The notes under the pieces are model-generated. The model was given only the letters and a program-made list of their open reading frames with translations. It made no database searches and had not been told where the DNA came from. This document shows, one piece after another, positions 34,563-45,121 of a DNA stretch of 64,000 nt (positions within the stretch are counted from its first letter, which is position 1; each line of letters begins with the position of its first letter). The DNA lies in NCBI RefSeq assembly GCF_026013525.1, contig NZ_JAPDRA010000001.1, positions 434,001 through 498,000 on the forward strand, in the 5' to 3' direction. The stretch is from Sphingomonas canadensis. GTDB lineage: Bacteria > Pseudomonadota > Alphaproteobacteria > Sphingomonadales > Sphingomonadaceae. A program made the translations under genes and the position numbers.

Positions 34563-34649
34563 TGGTGCGGTCGAGAAGACTCGAACTTCCACGTCCTTTC
34601 GGACACAACGACCTCAACGTTGCGCGTCTACCAGTTCCGCCACGACCGC
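34563..34649 (-). tRNA. tRNA-Leu(GAG)
   Basis: The minus strand folds as a class II tRNA. The acceptor stem is GCGGTCG/CGACCGC with discriminator A and encoded CCA. The D-arm contains AACTGGTAGACG. The anticodon stem is CAACG/CGTTG with loop TTGAGGT (anticodon GAG, reading CUC and CUU). The variable arm is GTCC-GAAA-GGAC and the T-loop TTCGAGT. The length of 87 with CCA fits leucine tRNA. Confidence 0.95.
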
Positions 34650-34789
34650 ACGTGAAACATCCGCCGGGCCAGGCCCGGCGCTGGTAAGGCGCGGCCCCTA
34701 GCAAAGCCCCCGCCCGCTGGCAACCCGTTCGCCGTGCGCATGCCGCCGCCCTTTCGCGCCGCACCCGGAAAGGCTAGGCCCGGCGCCCC

Positions 34790-36148
34790 ATGCCCGCCCC
34801 CGCCGCCCTTTCCGCCGAGACGCGGCGCATCCTGGCGCTGGCATGGCCGGTGGCGCTCACCAGCCTGAACTGGACGCTGCTGCACCTGACGGACGTGGTG
34901 GTGGTGGGCATGACCGGCACGGCCGAGGTCGCCGCGCTGGGCGCCAGCCGCACGCTGACCTTCATCGGGATGGTGGTGACGCTGGGCGCGCTGACCGGCG
35001 TACTGGTGTTCGTCTCGCGTGCCGACGGCGCAGGCGATCTGCGCGAGACGGGGCGCGTGTTCCACCAGGGCCTCGCACTGGCGTTGATCCTGGCGGTGGC
35101 GAGCGCGCTGCCGCTGTTCCTGTTCGCGCATCCGATGCTGATCGCCGTCGGCGTGGAGCCCGGGATCGCCCCGGCGGCGGCGCATGTCGTGCGGGTGATG
35201 GCCTTCGCCTATCCGCCACAGCTCCTGATCATCGCTGCCACCTTCTTTCTGGAAGGGGTGAGCCGGCCGGGGCGCGTGACCGCGGTCAACCTGTCCGTAC
35301 TGCCGGTCAACGCCGTTCTGGCCTGGGCGCTGTCCGGCGGGCATCTGGGGCTGCCGGCGATGGGCGCCGCGGGGGCCGCAACCGCCACCGTGATCGCGTC
35401 GGCGATCGGCGCGGCGGGCATGCTGGCGGCGGCATGGACGCTGCCCCGTGCCCGCGAGCGCGGCGTGCATGCGCTGAACAGCCTGTTCACGCGCGAGACG
35501 CTGGCGGGCGCGATCCGGCTGTTGCGCTTCGGCGCGGTGCCGGCGTTCGCCTCCGGACTGGAGCTTGCCGGCTTCTCGATCCTGATCGCGCTTTCGACCC
35601 AGCTCGGCCAGACGGCGACCCACGCCTTCCAGATCGTGTTCTCGATCCACAACGTCACCTTCGCGCTGGGGCTGGGCTTCGCCTCCGCCGCCGGGGTGCG
35701 CGCGGGCAATGCGGTGGGCGAGGGCGTACCCGGCGCAGCGGTATCGCGCGCGCTGGTGGCGGCGGCGCTGGCGGCGGGATCGACCGGGCTGCTCGCGCTG
35801 CTGCTGATCCTGTGGCCCCAGCCCTTCGTCGGCCTGTTCCCCGCGGCGGCGGAGGTCCATGCGCTGGCGATCGCGATGTTGTTCGTCTGGGCGCCGTTCA
35901 TCCTGTTCGACGGGTTGCAGGTCGTGTTCGTCTATGCGCTGCGATCGCTCGGCGATCAGGTGGCGGCGGGGATCAACGGCATCCTTGCCTTCTTCCTGAT
36001 CACGGGCGGCGCGGGGCTATGGCTGGTGCATATGGGGTGGGGCGCCCATGCGCTCGTCATCGCATCAGGCGCGGGCATGCTGGCGGCCGCCGCGCTGAAC
36101 GGGGCGCGGCTGGCGTGGCTCAGCCGCCGATTTCGTTCGCGAAGGTGA
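34790..36148 (+). CDS. MATE-family multidrug/Na+ efflux transporter
   Basis: A 452-residue protein with twelve hydrophobic segments and MATE features: [39 protein letters not shown] in the first repeat and an analogous start ([41 protein letters not shown]) in the second. Export by cation antiport is the family role; the substrate cannot be told. Its 3' end overlaps the convergent zinc-ribbon gene by 29 bases. Confidence 0.88.
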   Translation: MPAPAALSAETRRILALAWPVALTSLNWTLLHLTDVVVVGMTGTAEVAALGASRTLTFIGMVVTLGALTGVLVFVSRADGAGDLRETGRVFHQGLALALILAVASALPLFLFAHPMLIAVGVEPGIAPAAAHVVRVMAFAYPPQLLIIAATFFLEGVSRPGRVTAVNLSVLPVNAVLAWALSGGHLGLPAMGAAGAATATVIASAIGAAGMLAAAWTLPRARERGVHALNSLFTRETLAGAIRLLRFGAVPAFASGLELAGFSILIALSTQLGQTATHAFQIVFSIHNVTFALGLGFASAAGVRAGNAVGEGVPGAAVSRALVAAALAAGSTGLLALLLILWPQPFVGLFPAAAEVHALAIAMLFVWAPFILFDGLQVVFVYALRSLGDQVAAGINGILAFFLITGGAGLWLVHMGWGAHALVIASGAGMLAAAALNGARLAWLSRRFRSRR

Positions 36149-36893
36149 ATTCCACGATGCGGACGTTGCCCGGCACGTCCAGCTTGGCGCCGTTGAAGTC
36201 GATCGCGCCCTTGGGATCGAGCATCCGCACCTCCGGCGTGATCCGCCAGGCGTAGAGCAGCGCGCCCTTGGCATCGCGCAGCTCGACACGGATGTCGGGC
36301 ACGCGCTGGCGCTCGCCGGTGGGGTTCACCACCTTGCCAGAAACCGCGAACAGCTCGCCGCCGCCCGCTGGATTGCGGCGCTCCACCGCCTTGTCCATGA
36401 AGCGCAGCGGCGTTTCCACGCCGCCGAAGCCCAGCCCAAGCTGCGAGGCGAGGCCCGGCGCGCCCGAATAGATGATCGCCCCCGTGCCCAGCAGCATCGA
36501 GAAACAGGCGACGAAGGCCGCCGCGGTCCAGCGCTTGGCCGGATTGCGGCGCGGCTTGAACGGCGGCTGAGGGGCGAAGGGATCGTAATCGCCGGGCGGG
36601 GGCGCCGTCGCGGCGGGATCCTCGAAGCGCATCGCCGGCCGCTCCTCGCGCGGGGCGGCGGCGGGAGCGGGTGCCGGATCGGGCGCGCGGACAGGCGCAG
36701 CAGCGGCGGCGCGGCGAGGCGCCGGGGCGGCAGGCGGGGTTTCCTGCCGGGCCGCCGTACTGTGGTCCGCCAGCGCGGGGGCCTGATGCCAGCTATGCTT
36801 GCAGCTTGCGCAGCGCACCACGCGCCCCTCCGGCCCGATCGCGCTGTCGGGGACCAGATAGCGGGTGCGGCATTGGCTGCATTCAAGGATCAT
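36120..36893 (-). CDS. MJ0042-type zinc-ribbon membrane protein
   Basis: A 257-residue protein starting [35 protein letters not shown]: two CxxC pairs of an MJ0042/zinc-ribbon_5 finger. A Pro/Ala-rich linker and one membrane helix (about residues 129-147) follow, then a periplasmic DUF3426-like domain ([33 protein letters not shown]). The family often sits beside ftsE in Alphaproteobacteria, as here, divergently. Role unknown. Confidence 0.8.
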   Translation of the reverse strand: MILECSQCRTRYLVPDSAIGPEGRVVRCASCKHSWHQAPALADHSTAARQETPPAAPAPRRAAAAAPVRAPDPAPAPAAAPREERPAMRFEDPAATAPPPGDYDPFAPQPPFKPRRNPAKRWTAAAFVACFSMLLGTGAIIYSGAPGLASQLGLGFGGVETPLRFMDKAVERRNPAGGGELFAVSGKVVNPTGERQRVPDIRVELRDAKGALLYAWRITPEVRMLDPKGAIDFNGAKLDVPGNVRIVEFTFANEIGG

Positions 36894-36975
36894 GTGCCGA
36901 TTCTAGCCATGTCCGACTCGCGCTACAAGCGGTGGGGCGCCGCACGTGCTTGAGCGGCGCGGGCGGCTGTGCGAA

Positions 36976-37692
36976 ATGGCGTCGGGCATGGCCAACATCG
37001 TCCAGTTCGAGAATGTAGGCCTGCGCTATGGCACGGGGACCGAGACGCTATCGGACCTGAGCTTCACGCTCACCTCCGGCTCCTTCTATTTCCTCACCGG
37101 CGCATCGGGCGCGGGCAAGACGTCGCTGCTGAGGCTGCTCTATCTGGCGCAGCGGCCGTCGCGCGGGGTGGTGCGGCTGTTCGGCGAGGATGCGGGGGTG
37201 CTGCCGCGCGCGCGCCTGCCCGGATTCCGGCGGCGCATCGGCGTGGTGTTCCAGGATTTCCGGCTGCTCCCCCACCTCTCCGCCTATGACAATATCGCGC
37301 TGCCGCTGCGCGTGGCCGGCATTCCGGAGAGCGATATCGAAGCGCCGGTGCGCGAGATGCTCGCCTGGGTCGGGCTTACCGACCGGGGCAAGGCCAAGCC
37401 GCCGACGCTTTCGGGCGGCGAACAGCAGCGCATCGCCATCGCCCGCGCCGTGATCGGCCGGCCGGAGATACTGGTGGCGGACGAGCCGACCGGCAACGTC
37501 GATCCCGACATGGCCGAACGGCTGCTCCACCTGTTCGATAGCCTCAACCGGCTGGGCACCACCGTGGTGGTGGCCACGCACGATTTCCACCTGCTCAATC
37601 GCATCCCCAACGCGCGGATGATGCGGCTGGAAAAGGGACGGCTGCACGATCCCACCGGCGCGCTGCGCCATCCACCGGCGAGCCCGGCATGA
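36976..37692 (+). CDS. ftsE: Cell division ABC transporter ATP-binding protein FtsE
   Basis: ATG at 36976 (MASGMANIVQFENVGLRYG) gives 238 residues; 36988 (MANIVQ) is about as likely, and the GTG at 36946 less so. Walker A is GASGAGKTS, signature LSGGEQQRIAIARA, Walker B ILVADEPTGNVD, switch His in VATHD. With FtsX it activates periplasmic cell-wall hydrolysis at the septum. Stop overlaps ftsX. Confidence 0.93.
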   Translation: MASGMANIVQFENVGLRYGTGTETLSDLSFTLTSGSFYFLTGASGAGKTSLLRLLYLAQRPSRGVVRLFGEDAGVLPRARLPGFRRRIGVVFQDFRLLPHLSAYDNIALPLRVAGIPESDIEAPVREMLAWVGLTDRGKAKPPTLSGGEQQRIAIARAVIGRPEILVADEPTGNVDPDMAERLLHLFDSLNRLGTTVVVATHDFHLLNRIPNARMMRLEKGRLHDPTGALRHPPASPA

Positions 37693-38576
37693 AGCTGAGC
37701 CTCAACCCCAACGCGCCCGACCGGCGGCTGCTCGACGAGGGTCGCCGCACGCGCGCGATGACCTGGATCATGTCGGTGATGCTGTTCCTCACCGTGCTGT
37801 CGGGCGGGCTGGGGCTGGGCATGCTGGCGGCGACGGCACAGCTCGACCGCCAGCTTTCGGGGCGCCTGACGGTGCAGATCGTCGAGCCCGACGCGGCGGT
37901 ACGCGACCGGCAGGCGCGCGAGCTGGTGGCGGCGCTACGCAGCACCGCGGGCGTGGTGCGGGCGGCCGAGGTGGATCGCGCGCGGCTGGCCGAGCTGCTC
38001 AAGCCCTGGCTGGGCGACACCGGGCTGGACCCCGACCTGCCGATGCCCGCGATGATCGACGTCGACGTGCGCGGCGACGCGGCCGTGCGCGCGACCGAGG
38101 AGGCGGCGCGGCGCATTGCGCCCTCCGCCCGGGTGGACCGGCATGCCCAATGGCTGTCGCCCGTGCGCAGCTTCATGGCGACGCTCACCTGGCTGGCGGG
38201 TGGGCTGGTGCTGCTGATGGCGAGCGCCACGGCGGCGGTGGTGCTGCTGGCGGCGCGCGCGGGCCTCGACACGCATCGCGACACGATCGAGGTGCTGCAC
38301 ATGCTCGGCTCCACCGACCTCCAGGTCGCCCGGCTGTTCCAGCGGCGCATCGCTATCGACACGCTGCTGGGCGGCGCGATCGGCGCCGCGCTGGCGCTGG
38401 GGCTGATCTGGCTGCTGCAATCGCGCTTCGACGCGCTGGGATCGGAGTTGATGAGCGGCGTAGCGCTCCAGCAGCGCGACTGGTTCCTGCTGCTGCTCCT
38501 GCCGCTCAGCTTCGCGCTGCTCGCCACCTTCGCCGCGCGGGTCGCGGTGCTGCGCGCGCTGGCCAAGACGCTGTGA
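37689..38576 (+). CDS. ftsX: Cell division protein FtsX
   Basis: A 295-residue membrane protein with an N-terminal helix (about 24-46), a periplasmic domain beginning TAQLDRQLSGRLTVQIVEP, and three C-terminal helices; LHMLGSTDLQVARLFQRRIAIDTLLGGAIGAALAL is a typical FtsX segment. It partners FtsE. Overlaps ftsE and the next gene (GTGA). Confidence 0.92.
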   Translation: MKLSLNPNAPDRRLLDEGRRTRAMTWIMSVMLFLTVLSGGLGLGMLAATAQLDRQLSGRLTVQIVEPDAAVRDRQARELVAALRSTAGVVRAAEVDRARLAELLKPWLGDTGLDPDLPMPAMIDVDVRGDAAVRATEEAARRIAPSARVDRHAQWLSPVRSFMATLTWLAGGLVLLMASATAAVVLLAARAGLDTHRDTIEVLHMLGSTDLQVARLFQRRIAIDTLLGGAIGAALALGLIWLLQSRFDALGSELMSGVALQQRDWFLLLLLPLSFALLATFAARVAVLRALAKTL

Positions 38577-39115
38577 TCCGCCTGGCCCTCCGCATCGCGC
38601 TGCTGGCGTTGGTCGCGTGGGTGCTGGGCTTCGCCGTCTTCATGCTGTCGCTCGGCCGCCCGCTGCCGCCAGGCAAGACCGACGCGATCGTCGTGCTGAC
38701 CGGCGGCCCCGGCCGCATCGATCGCGGGATCGAGCTGATGCGCACGCGGATGGCCAAGCGCATGCTGGTAAGCGGCGTGGATCGCGACGTGCGGCCGCAT
38801 GAGCTGGCGATCGCCTACAAGGCCGACCGGCGGCTGTTCGATTGCTGCATCGATCTGGGCCGCGAGGCACGCGACACGCGCTCCAACGCCAGCGAGACGG
38901 CGGCCTGGGTGCGCCGCCGCGGCTATCGTTCGGTGCGGCTGGTGACCTCCGACTGGCATATGCCGCGCGCGCGGATGGAGCTGGCGAAGCTGCTGGGCGG
39001 CGACGTGGCGATTTCCGGCGACGCCGTGCGGACCAACCCGCGCTTCGCTACCCTGCTCTACGAATATCACAAATGGCTGCTGCGCGGTGCCGCGATTCTG
39101 GTGGGGGCGGGATGA
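38573..39115 (+). CDS. YdcF/ElyC-like DUF218 envelope protein
   Basis: The GTG at 38573 overlaps the ftsX stop and gives 180 residues. One N-terminal membrane helix (about residues 3-24) precedes a DUF218 domain: DAIVVLTGGPGRIDRGIELM, KRMLVSGVDRDVRP, SNASETAAWVRRRGYRSVRLVTSDWHMPRARMEL. DUF218 proteins such as ElyC act in envelope biogenesis; exact reaction not shown here. Placement between ftsX and plsC fits that theme. Confidence 0.82.
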   Translation: MIRLALRIALLALVAWVLGFAVFMLSLGRPLPPGKTDAIVVLTGGPGRIDRGIELMRTRMAKRMLVSGVDRDVRPHELAIAYKADRRLFDCCIDLGREARDTRSNASETAAWVRRRGYRSVRLVTSDWHMPRARMELAKLLGGDVAISGDAVRTNPRFATLLYEYHKWLLRGAAILVGAG

Positions 39116-39816
39116 TCAACTGGCTGCGCACGATCGCCTTTTCGGCGTTCTTCTATACCCTGTCGGTGCCGATCGTGCTGCTGGCGCCGGTCGCGGCGCT
39201 GTTCGGGCGGGGGCCGATGCGCGCCTATTGCAACGCATGGGCGGGCACGCTGCGCTGGTCGGCGCGGATATTCCTGGGCATCCGCGTCGAATGCGAGGGC
39301 GAGGTGCCGGAAGGGCCGGTGCTGTTTGCCGCCAAGCATGAATCGATCTTCGAGGCGCTGGAGCTCACCCGCTTGCTGCGCGCTCCGGCGACGGTGATGA
39401 AGCGCGAGCTGACGCAGATCCCGGTCTGGGGCTGGAGTGCGCGGCGCTATGGCGTGATCGTGGTGGACCGCAAGGCGAGCGCGAAGGCGATGCGATCGAT
39501 GATGCGCGACGCCAAGGCCGCGCTGGCCGAGGGGCGATCGGTGATGATCTTTCCGGAGGGCACGCGCGTGGCGCCGGGAGAGGCGCCATGGCTGCAATCG
39601 GGCTTTGCCGGGCTGTACCGGATGCTGGGCCTGCCCGTGGTGCCCGTGGCGGTGAAGAGCGGGCATGTGTGGCCCAAGGGCGGCGCCAAGCGCCCGGGCG
39701 TCATCACCTTCCACTTCGGCGATGCCATCCCGCCGGGCCTGCCGCGCGACGAGGCCGAGGCGCTGGTCCACAAGGGCATCAATGCGCTCCAGCCCGAGGC
39801 GCTGGCCAAGGGCTGA
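39112..39816 (+). CDS. plsC: 1-acyl-sn-glycerol-3-phosphate acyltransferase PlsC
   Basis: A 234-residue membrane-associated acyltransferase making phosphatidic acid. The catalytic block is KHESIFEALE, giving H-X4-E in place of the classical H-X4-D, a form I associate with alphaproteobacterial PlsC. MIFPEGTRVAPGE is the glycerol-phosphate-binding block and GLPVVPVAVKSG the last one. ATG overlaps the previous stop. Confidence 0.92.
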   Translation: MINWLRTIAFSAFFYTLSVPIVLLAPVAALFGRGPMRAYCNAWAGTLRWSARIFLGIRVECEGEVPEGPVLFAAKHESIFEALELTRLLRAPATVMKRELTQIPVWGWSARRYGVIVVDRKASAKAMRSMMRDAKAALAEGRSVMIFPEGTRVAPGEAPWLQSGFAGLYRMLGLPVVPVAVKSGHVWPKGGAKRPGVITFHFGDAIPPGLPRDEAEALVHKGINALQPEALAKG

Positions 39817-39820
39817 AGGC

Positions 39821-39844
39821 GCGGCACCAGCCCGTCCCACCACC
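39821..39844 (+). repeat. Degraded half copy of the palindromic repeat
   Basis: GCGGCACCAGCCCGTCCCACC resembles the left arm of the repeats at 5350 and 30505 (GCGGYACCRGCCCGCTCCCCCACC), with bases missing and no right arm. It lies between the convergent plsC and tyrC genes. Confidence 0.5.
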
Positions 39845-40785
39845 TATTCGTGCGCGCGGCCGAAGTCCGGGCGGGCGTCGTCCTGGCCTTCTTCAAGGAT
39901 CGAGCGGCGGATCGCCCGGGTGCGCGTGAAGAGATCGAACAGCTCGTCGCCCTTGCCCCAGCGGATCGCGCGCTGGAGCGCCGACAGATCCTCCGAGAAG
40001 CGCTGGAGCATGTCGAGCACCGCTTCCTTGTTCGCCAGGAACACGTCGCGCCACATCGTCGGGTCCGAGGCCGCGATGCGGGTGAAGTCGCGGAAGCCGC
40101 CGGCCGAATATTTGATCACCTCCGAACGGGTGACCTCCTCCAGGTCCGATGCGGTGCCGACGATAGTATAGGCGATCAGGTGGGGCAGGTGACTGGTCAC
40201 CGCCAGCACGCGATCGTGATGGTGCGGCTCCATCGTCTCCACCTCGGCGCCGATCTGCTCCCAGAAGGCGACGACGCGCGACACCGCGAGCGCAGGGGCG
40301 TCCGGCGCGGGAGTGACGATGCACCAGCGGTTGCGGAACAGGCTGGCGAAGCCCGATTCCGGCCCGCTGTTCTCGGTACCCGCCACCGGATGGGCGGGGA
40401 CGATGATCGCACCCGGCAGCGCGGCCGACAGCGCCTCGACGACGCTTTCCTTGCACGATCCGACATCGCTCACCACCGCGTTGGCGGGCAGACCGGCGGC
40501 GATCGACGCCGCCGCCTCGCCCATCGCGCCCACCGGCACGCAGAAGATCACGAACTCCGCATCGGCCACCGCCGCGCCGGGCGTATCGGCAACCGCGTCG
40601 CACAGTGACAGGCGCACCGCCACATCGCGCACCGCCGGATCAGCGTCATAGCCGGTGACGCGCGCGCCCGGCATGTAAAGCCGCACCGCACGCGCGATCG
40701 ACGAGCCGATCAGCCCCAGCCCGATAATCGTCACGCGCCCGAAGGGAAGCGGTTGCAGCGCGTCTCCGGAAGGCGCGGGCTGCAT
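39844..40785 (-). CDS. tyrC: Prephenate/arogenate dehydrogenase (TyrA family)
   Basis: A 313-residue NAD(P)-dependent dehydrogenase of tyrosine synthesis. The Rossmann motif is VTIIGLGLIGSSIARAV (G-X-G-X-X-G); SDVGSCKESV and PAHPVAGTENSGPESGF hold substrate-binding residues, and VTSHLPHLIAY is the conserved His motif. It follows hisC with overlapping codons, an arrangement where the aminotransferase may also serve aromatic synthesis. I cannot tell prephenate from arogenate specificity. Confidence 0.9.
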   Translation of the reverse strand: MQPAPSGDALQPLPFGRVTIIGLGLIGSSIARAVRLYMPGARVTGYDADPAVRDVAVRLSLCDAVADTPGAAVADAEFVIFCVPVGAMGEAAASIAAGLPANAVVSDVGSCKESVVEALSAALPGAIIVPAHPVAGTENSGPESGFASLFRNRWCIVTPAPDAPALAVSRVVAFWEQIGAEVETMEPHHHDRVLAVTSHLPHLIAYTIVGTASDLEEVTRSEVIKYSAGGFRDFTRIAASDPTMWRDVFLANKEAVLDMLQRFSEDLSALQRAIRWGKGDELFDLFTRTRAIRRSILEEGQDDARPDFGRAHE

Positions 40786-41882
40786 CAGTGCTCGCCCGCC
40801 AGCTTGCGCAGCGTGGCGATCACGCCACGGTTGTCGTCTTCGGTGCCGATGGTGATGCGCAGCCCGTGCGGCAGCCCCTGTCCGGGCAGCCAGCGCACGA
40901 TATAGCCGGCCTCCATCAGCCCGCTATAGGCCTGCTCGGCGGTCAGCCGCCCCTCGAACAGCACCAGCACGAAATTCGCCTGGCTGGGCACGGCGCGCAG
41001 GCCGGCGTTGCCCATCTTGGCGATCTCGTCCGAGAACCAGCGGCGCCATTCGGCGTTGTGCGCGCGGGTATGTTCGACGAAGGCCGTGTCGCCCAGCGCG
41101 GCGATCGCCGCCGCGGTGCCCGCGATGGTGATCGAGAAGGGCAGACGGATGCGGTGCATCGCATCGATGATCGGCGCGGCGGCATAGCCCCAGCCGATCC
41201 GCTCCGCGGCCAGCCCGTACATCTTTGAGAAGGTTCGCGTCACCAGCACGTTCGGGGCGTCGCGCGCCAGCTCCATCCCGCCGTCGTCGATATCGCCGTC
41301 GATATATTCGGCATAGGCGTGATCGAGCACCAGCAGCACATGGCTGGGCAGCCCGGCGTGCAGCCGCGCGATCTCCGCCCGCGTGGCATAGGTGCCGGTG
41401 GGATTGTTGGGATTAGCGACGAACACGATCCGCGTGCGATCGGTGACGCAGGCCAGGATCGCGTCGACATCGGTCGCATAATCGTGATCGGGGGCGACTA
41501 CCGGGGTTGCGCCCACGCGGCGCGTGGCGATCGGATAGACGGTGAAGCCGTAGTTGACGTAGATGATCTCGTCCCCCGGCCCGGCGAAGGCGCCGGCGGC
41601 TAGGTGCAGCACCTCATCCGATCCGTTGCCATAGATGATCCGCGCGGGGTCCAGATCGTGCAGCGCGGCCAACGCCTCGCGCAGATCGTGCGCGCCCGAA
41701 TCGGGATAGCGTTCCAGGCTGTCCGCTGCCGAGACGAAGGCGTCGCGCGCCGCCGGCGAGGTGCCCAGCGGGTTCTCGTTCGACGAAAGCTTGATCGCCT
41801 TCTTTCCCGAAAGCGTGGTGGAACGTCCGGGGACATAGGGCGCGATCTCTAGGATCCAGGGCTTGGCTACAGGTCCGGTCAT
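40785..41882 (-). CDS. hisC: Histidinol-phosphate aminotransferase family (HisC)
   Basis: ATG at 41882 gives 365 residues; the open frame upstream is antisense to the oxidase gene. PLP fold I features are [38 protein letters not shown], the VLDHAYAEY Asp-Tyr motif, the [18 protein letters not shown] lysine site and a C-terminal [11 protein letters not shown]rg. It converts imidazole acetol phosphate; the pairing with tyrC suggests it may also transaminate aromatic 2-oxoacids. Confidence 0.9.
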   Translation of the reverse strand: MTGPVAKPWILEIAPYVPGRSTTLSGKKAIKLSSNENPLGTSPAARDAFVSAADSLERYPDSGAHDLREALAALHDLDPARIIYGNGSDEVLHLAAGAFAGPGDEIIYVNYGFTVYPIATRRVGATPVVAPDHDYATDVDAILACVTDRTRIVFVANPNNPTGTYATRAEIARLHAGLPSHVLLVLDHAYAEYIDGDIDDGGMELARDAPNVLVTRTFSKMYGLAAERIGWGYAAAPIIDAMHRIRLPFSITIAGTAAAIAALGDTAFVEHTRAHNAEWRRWFSDEIAKMGNAGLRAVPSQANFVLVLFEGRLTAEQAYSGLMEAGYIVRWLPGQGLPHGLRITIGTEDDNRGVIATLRKLAGEH

Positions 41883-41967
41883 GGTGCGCCGCTTGGCCGA
41901 ACGGTTACGCAATAGCAAGGTGGCGGCGGCTATGCCCGGCCCCGGCAAGGAGAATCGGTACACGGGG

Positions 41968-43539
41968 ATGCGGGCGGGCGACACGCTCTGGAAGGCACTG
42001 GCGGCGGCACGGCGGAGCAATCTGGCCGCAGCCGGCGATCGCGCGCCCGTGCCCGCCTGCCCCGGCGCCACCCGCCGCGCGCTGTTGAAGGCGATGCTGG
42101 CGGCGGGCGCGGTGGCGGCGCTCCCTCGCCCGGCGCGCGCGGCCGCGCCGGGGCGCGTGGCGATCGTCGGCGGCGGGATCGCGGGGCTCAGCGCGCTCCA
42201 CCACCTGCGCCGCAACGGTATCGACGCCTGCCTGTACGAAGGGCGCCGGCGCACCGGCGGGCGGATTCTGACCCAGCGCCCGGCGGAAGGCCCGGCGTTC
42301 GAGGCGGGCGCCCAACTGGTCAACACCGACCATGACGATATGCATGCGCTGATCGCGCGGTTCGGGCTGAAGCTGATCGACCGCAAGGAAGCGCCGCACC
42401 GCACCCTGATCCTGGCCAACGGCACGCTGATCGGCGAGGAGGCGCTGGCCGAGGGGCTGCGCCCGATCGCCGCGCAGATCGGCGTGCATGCCGACTGGCT
42501 GGACCGCGACCATGCCAATGCCGCGCGCATCCTGGACGGCATGTCGATCCGCGGATACCTGGATCGCCATTCGCACCTGATCGCCGAGCCCTGGATCCGC
42601 CGCCTGCTGGAGGAATCGGCGCGCACCGAATATGGCGTGGAGCCCGATCGCGCCTCCGCGATCGAGCTGATCTTCAACCTGCCCACCGTGAACGGCGAAC
42701 GGGCCGAGGTGCTGGGCGGTGCCGACGAACGGCTGGTGATCGAGGGCGGCAGCAGCGCGCTGATCGCGGCGATGACCGATCGCCATGCGGCGCGGATCGC
42801 GCTGGGCCGCCAGCTCCGCCGGATCGACCGGGCGGACAAGCGCGGACAGGGCCCGCTGCGCCTTCACTTCATGGACGGCAGCATGGCGGAGGCCGACACG
42901 CTGATCCTGGCGCTGCCCGCCCCGGTGCTGCGCCAGATCGAATATGGCGTGCCGATCGACCGGGAATGGCAGCGTTTCATCGCCGAGATGGAGCTGGGCA
43001 CGAACGAGAAGGTGCAGGCCGCGGCGGGCGCGATGCCGTGGCAGGGGCCGATGGGCACCGGCGGCGAGCTGTGGCAGGCCGACGAACAGGGATATTCGCA
43101 AGGGTGGGACGGCAGCGTCCACCTGGCCGGGCGCGTCGATCCCATCTGGACCTGGTATCTGGGCGGCGCGCAAGCTGCCGAGCCCGGCGCCGCCGACGAA
43201 CTGGCCCGCCGCTTTGCCCAGGCATCCGAACACGCCATCCCGGGGCTGATCCCCGCGGTGGCGCAGGGGCCGTGGCGGCGCACCGGATGGCGTGCCGATC
43301 CGTTCAGCCAGGGCGGCTACGTCAACTATCCGCCAGGCCAGCTCACCCGCTTCGGCGGGCTGCTGTGGCTCGAATCGGACGATCCGGGCGAAAGCCAGGT
43401 CGCGCGATCCGGCGACATCTTCTTCGCCGGCGAGCATCTGTCCGATGCCTATCCCGGCTATATGAACGGCGCCGCGCAAACCGGGCGGCTGGCGGCCGAG
43501 GCAATCGCGGGACGGCGGCTGCCGCCCCAATCCGCTTGA
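41968..43539 (+). CDS. Flavin monoamine oxidase family protein with Tat-like leader
   Basis: The start is uncertain: ATG at 41968 ([12 protein letters not shown]) is chosen, with alternatives at 41932 and upstream. A twin-arginine-like leader ([25 protein letters not shown]) leads to an FAD Rossmann motif [20 protein letters not shown] and [10 protein letters not shown]; the C-terminal [32 protein letters not shown] is the second FAD-binding block. Likely an exported amine oxidase; substrate unknown. It is divergent from hisC, about 85 bases apart. Confidence 0.82.
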   Translation: MRAGDTLWKALAAARRSNLAAAGDRAPVPACPGATRRALLKAMLAAGAVAALPRPARAAAPGRVAIVGGGIAGLSALHHLRRNGIDACLYEGRRRTGGRILTQRPAEGPAFEAGAQLVNTDHDDMHALIARFGLKLIDRKEAPHRTLILANGTLIGEEALAEGLRPIAAQIGVHADWLDRDHANAARILDGMSIRGYLDRHSHLIAEPWIRRLLEESARTEYGVEPDRASAIELIFNLPTVNGERAEVLGGADERLVIEGGSSALIAAMTDRHAARIALGRQLRRIDRADKRGQGPLRLHFMDGSMAEADTLILALPAPVLRQIEYGVPIDREWQRFIAEMELGTNEKVQAAAGAMPWQGPMGTGGELWQADEQGYSQGWDGSVHLAGRVDPIWTWYLGGAQAAEPGAADELARRFAQASEHAIPGLIPAVAQGPWRRTGWRADPFSQGGYVNYPPGQLTRFGGLLWLESDDPGESQVARSGDIFFAGEHLSDAYPGYMNGAAQTGRLAAEAIAGRRLPPQSA

Positions 43540-43571
43540 ACCCGGGGGCTGCCGCCCCTAACCACCCGCCA

Positions 43572-44708
43572 GTGTCCGACGATCCGCGCATCGACCCGAG
43601 GTTCGGGCTTTCCCGTTCCGTGACGCTGCCGGGCCCGCTGCGGCTCGACGGCGGCGGGCTGCTGTCGCCGGTCGACATCGCCTATGAGACCTATGGCACG
43701 CTGGCGCCCGACGCTTCCAACGCGATCCTGATCTGCCACGCGCTGACCGGCGATCAGCATGTCGCGTCGAACCATCCGGTGACAGGCAAGCCCGGCTGGT
43801 GGACGCGCATGGTGGGGCCGGGCAAGCCGGTAGATACCGATCGTTTCTGCGTGATCTGCGTCAACGCGCTGGGAAGCTGCCTGGGCTCTTCCGGCCCGGC
43901 CAGCGTGAACCCCGCGACCGGGCGGCCATGGGGAATGAGTTTTCCGGTGATCACCATCCGCGACATGGTGCGCGCGCAGGCGATGCTGCTCGATCACCTG
44001 GGCATCGCCCGGCTGTTCGCGGTGGTGGGCGGATCGATGGGCGGGATGCAGACGCTGAGCTGGGCCGCGACCTATCCCGATCGCGTCGCATCCGCGGTGG
44101 TGATCGCCAGCGCGGCGCGGCATTCGGCGCAGAACATCGCTTTCCACGAGGTGGGGCGCCAGGCGATCATGGCCGATCCCAAATGGCGCGGCGGCGATTA
44201 TTATGCCGACAACGATCCCCCCGCGGCCGGGCTGGCGGTGGCGCGGATGGCGGCGCACATCACCTATCTGTCCGAAGCCGGGCTGACCGAGAAGTTCGGC
44301 CGCCGGCTGCAGGGGCGTGATGCCAAATCCTTTGGGTTCGACGCCGATTTCCAGGTGGAAAGCTATCTGCGGCACCAGGGGCTGAGCTTCGTCGACCGGT
44401 TCGACGCCAACTCCTATCTCTACATCACCCGTGCGCTGGATTATTTCGACCTGGCCGAGGAGCATGGCGGGCGGCTGGCCGATGCCTTCCGCGGCACGGC
44501 GACGCGCTTCTGCCTCGTCAGCTTCGACACCGACTGGCTGTATCCCACGCCCGAATCGCGATCGATCGTCCATGCGCTGAACGCGGCCGGGGCGCCGGTG
44601 AGCTTCGTCGAGCTGCATTCGCCGTTCGGGCACGACGCCTTCCTGCTCGAATCGCCCGAGCTGAGCCGGGTGGTGGACGGTTTCCTGCGCGCGGGCGAGC
44701 GGCGGTGA
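43572..44708 (+). CDS. metX: Homoserine O-acetyltransferase MetX
   Basis: A GTG start at 43572 gives 378 residues, the usual length. Alpha/beta hydrolase with the nucleophile elbow GGSMGGMQ (Ser about 155), [11 protein letters not shown], the FDTDWLYP aspartate and the GHDAFLLE histidine. It activates homoserine for methionine synthesis (acetyl or succinyl donor not decided by sequence alone). TGA overlaps the GTG of the next gene. Confidence 0.93.
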   Translation: MSDDPRIDPRFGLSRSVTLPGPLRLDGGGLLSPVDIAYETYGTLAPDASNAILICHALTGDQHVASNHPVTGKPGWWTRMVGPGKPVDTDRFCVICVNALGSCLGSSGPASVNPATGRPWGMSFPVITIRDMVRAQAMLLDHLGIARLFAVVGGSMGGMQTLSWAATYPDRVASAVVIASAARHSAQNIAFHEVGRQAIMADPKWRGGDYYADNDPPAAGLAVARMAAHITYLSEAGLTEKFGRRLQGRDAKSFGFDADFQVESYLRHQGLSFVDRFDANSYLYITRALDYFDLAEEHGGRLADAFRGTATRFCLVSFDTDWLYPTPESRSIVHALNAAGAPVSFVELHSPFGHDAFLLESPELSRVVDGFLRAGERR

Positions 44709-45121
44709 ACGTGCGCATCTCCTTCGATCCGGCCGAGCGGCAGCTTGACGTCATCCATGGCTTCCTCGCCTCCAGCTACTGGTCGCCCGGCATCCCGCGA
44801 GAGACGGTGGCGCGGGCGCTGGAGCATTCGATCGCGGCCAGCGCGTTCGATGGCGATGCCCAGATCGGCCTGGCGCGCGTCGTTACCGATCGCGCCACCA
44901 TGGCCTATCTGGCCGACGTCTTCGTGCTGGAGGCGTGGCGCGGCCGCGGCGTGGCGCGCGCGATGATCGAGGCGCTGCACGCGCATCCGGAGCTTCAGGG
45001 GCTGCGGCGCTGGCTGTTGTTCACCCGCGACATGCACACCGTGTACGAACGGCTGGGCTGGGAACGCGCGCCGCATCCGGAGCGGCTGATGCTGCGCGAC
45101 AATCCCGGGGTCTATGCATGA
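44705..45121 (+). CDS. GNAT-family N-acetyltransferase
   Basis: A 138-residue protein starting at GTG overlapped with metX. It has the GNAT acetyl-CoA motif [20 protein letters not shown] (R-G-x-G-x-A) and a conserved [21 protein letters not shown]-terminus. Substrate unknown. It is sandwiched between metX and metW, which are normally adjacent, with 4-base overlaps on both sides. Confidence 0.88.
   Translation: MNVRISFDPAERQLDVIHGFLASSYWSPGIPRETVARALEHSIAASAFDGDAQIGLARVVTDRATMAYLADVFVLEAWRGRGVARAMIEALHAHPELQGLRRWLLFTRDMHTVYERLGWERAPHPERLMLRDNPGVYA

Noticed and set aside
34662..34680. CGCCGGGCC-A-GGCCCGGCG palindrome before the MATE gene as an operator
   Set aside because: Perfect but isolated, no second copy and no regulator beside it; could simply be a hairpin upstream of the tRNA.
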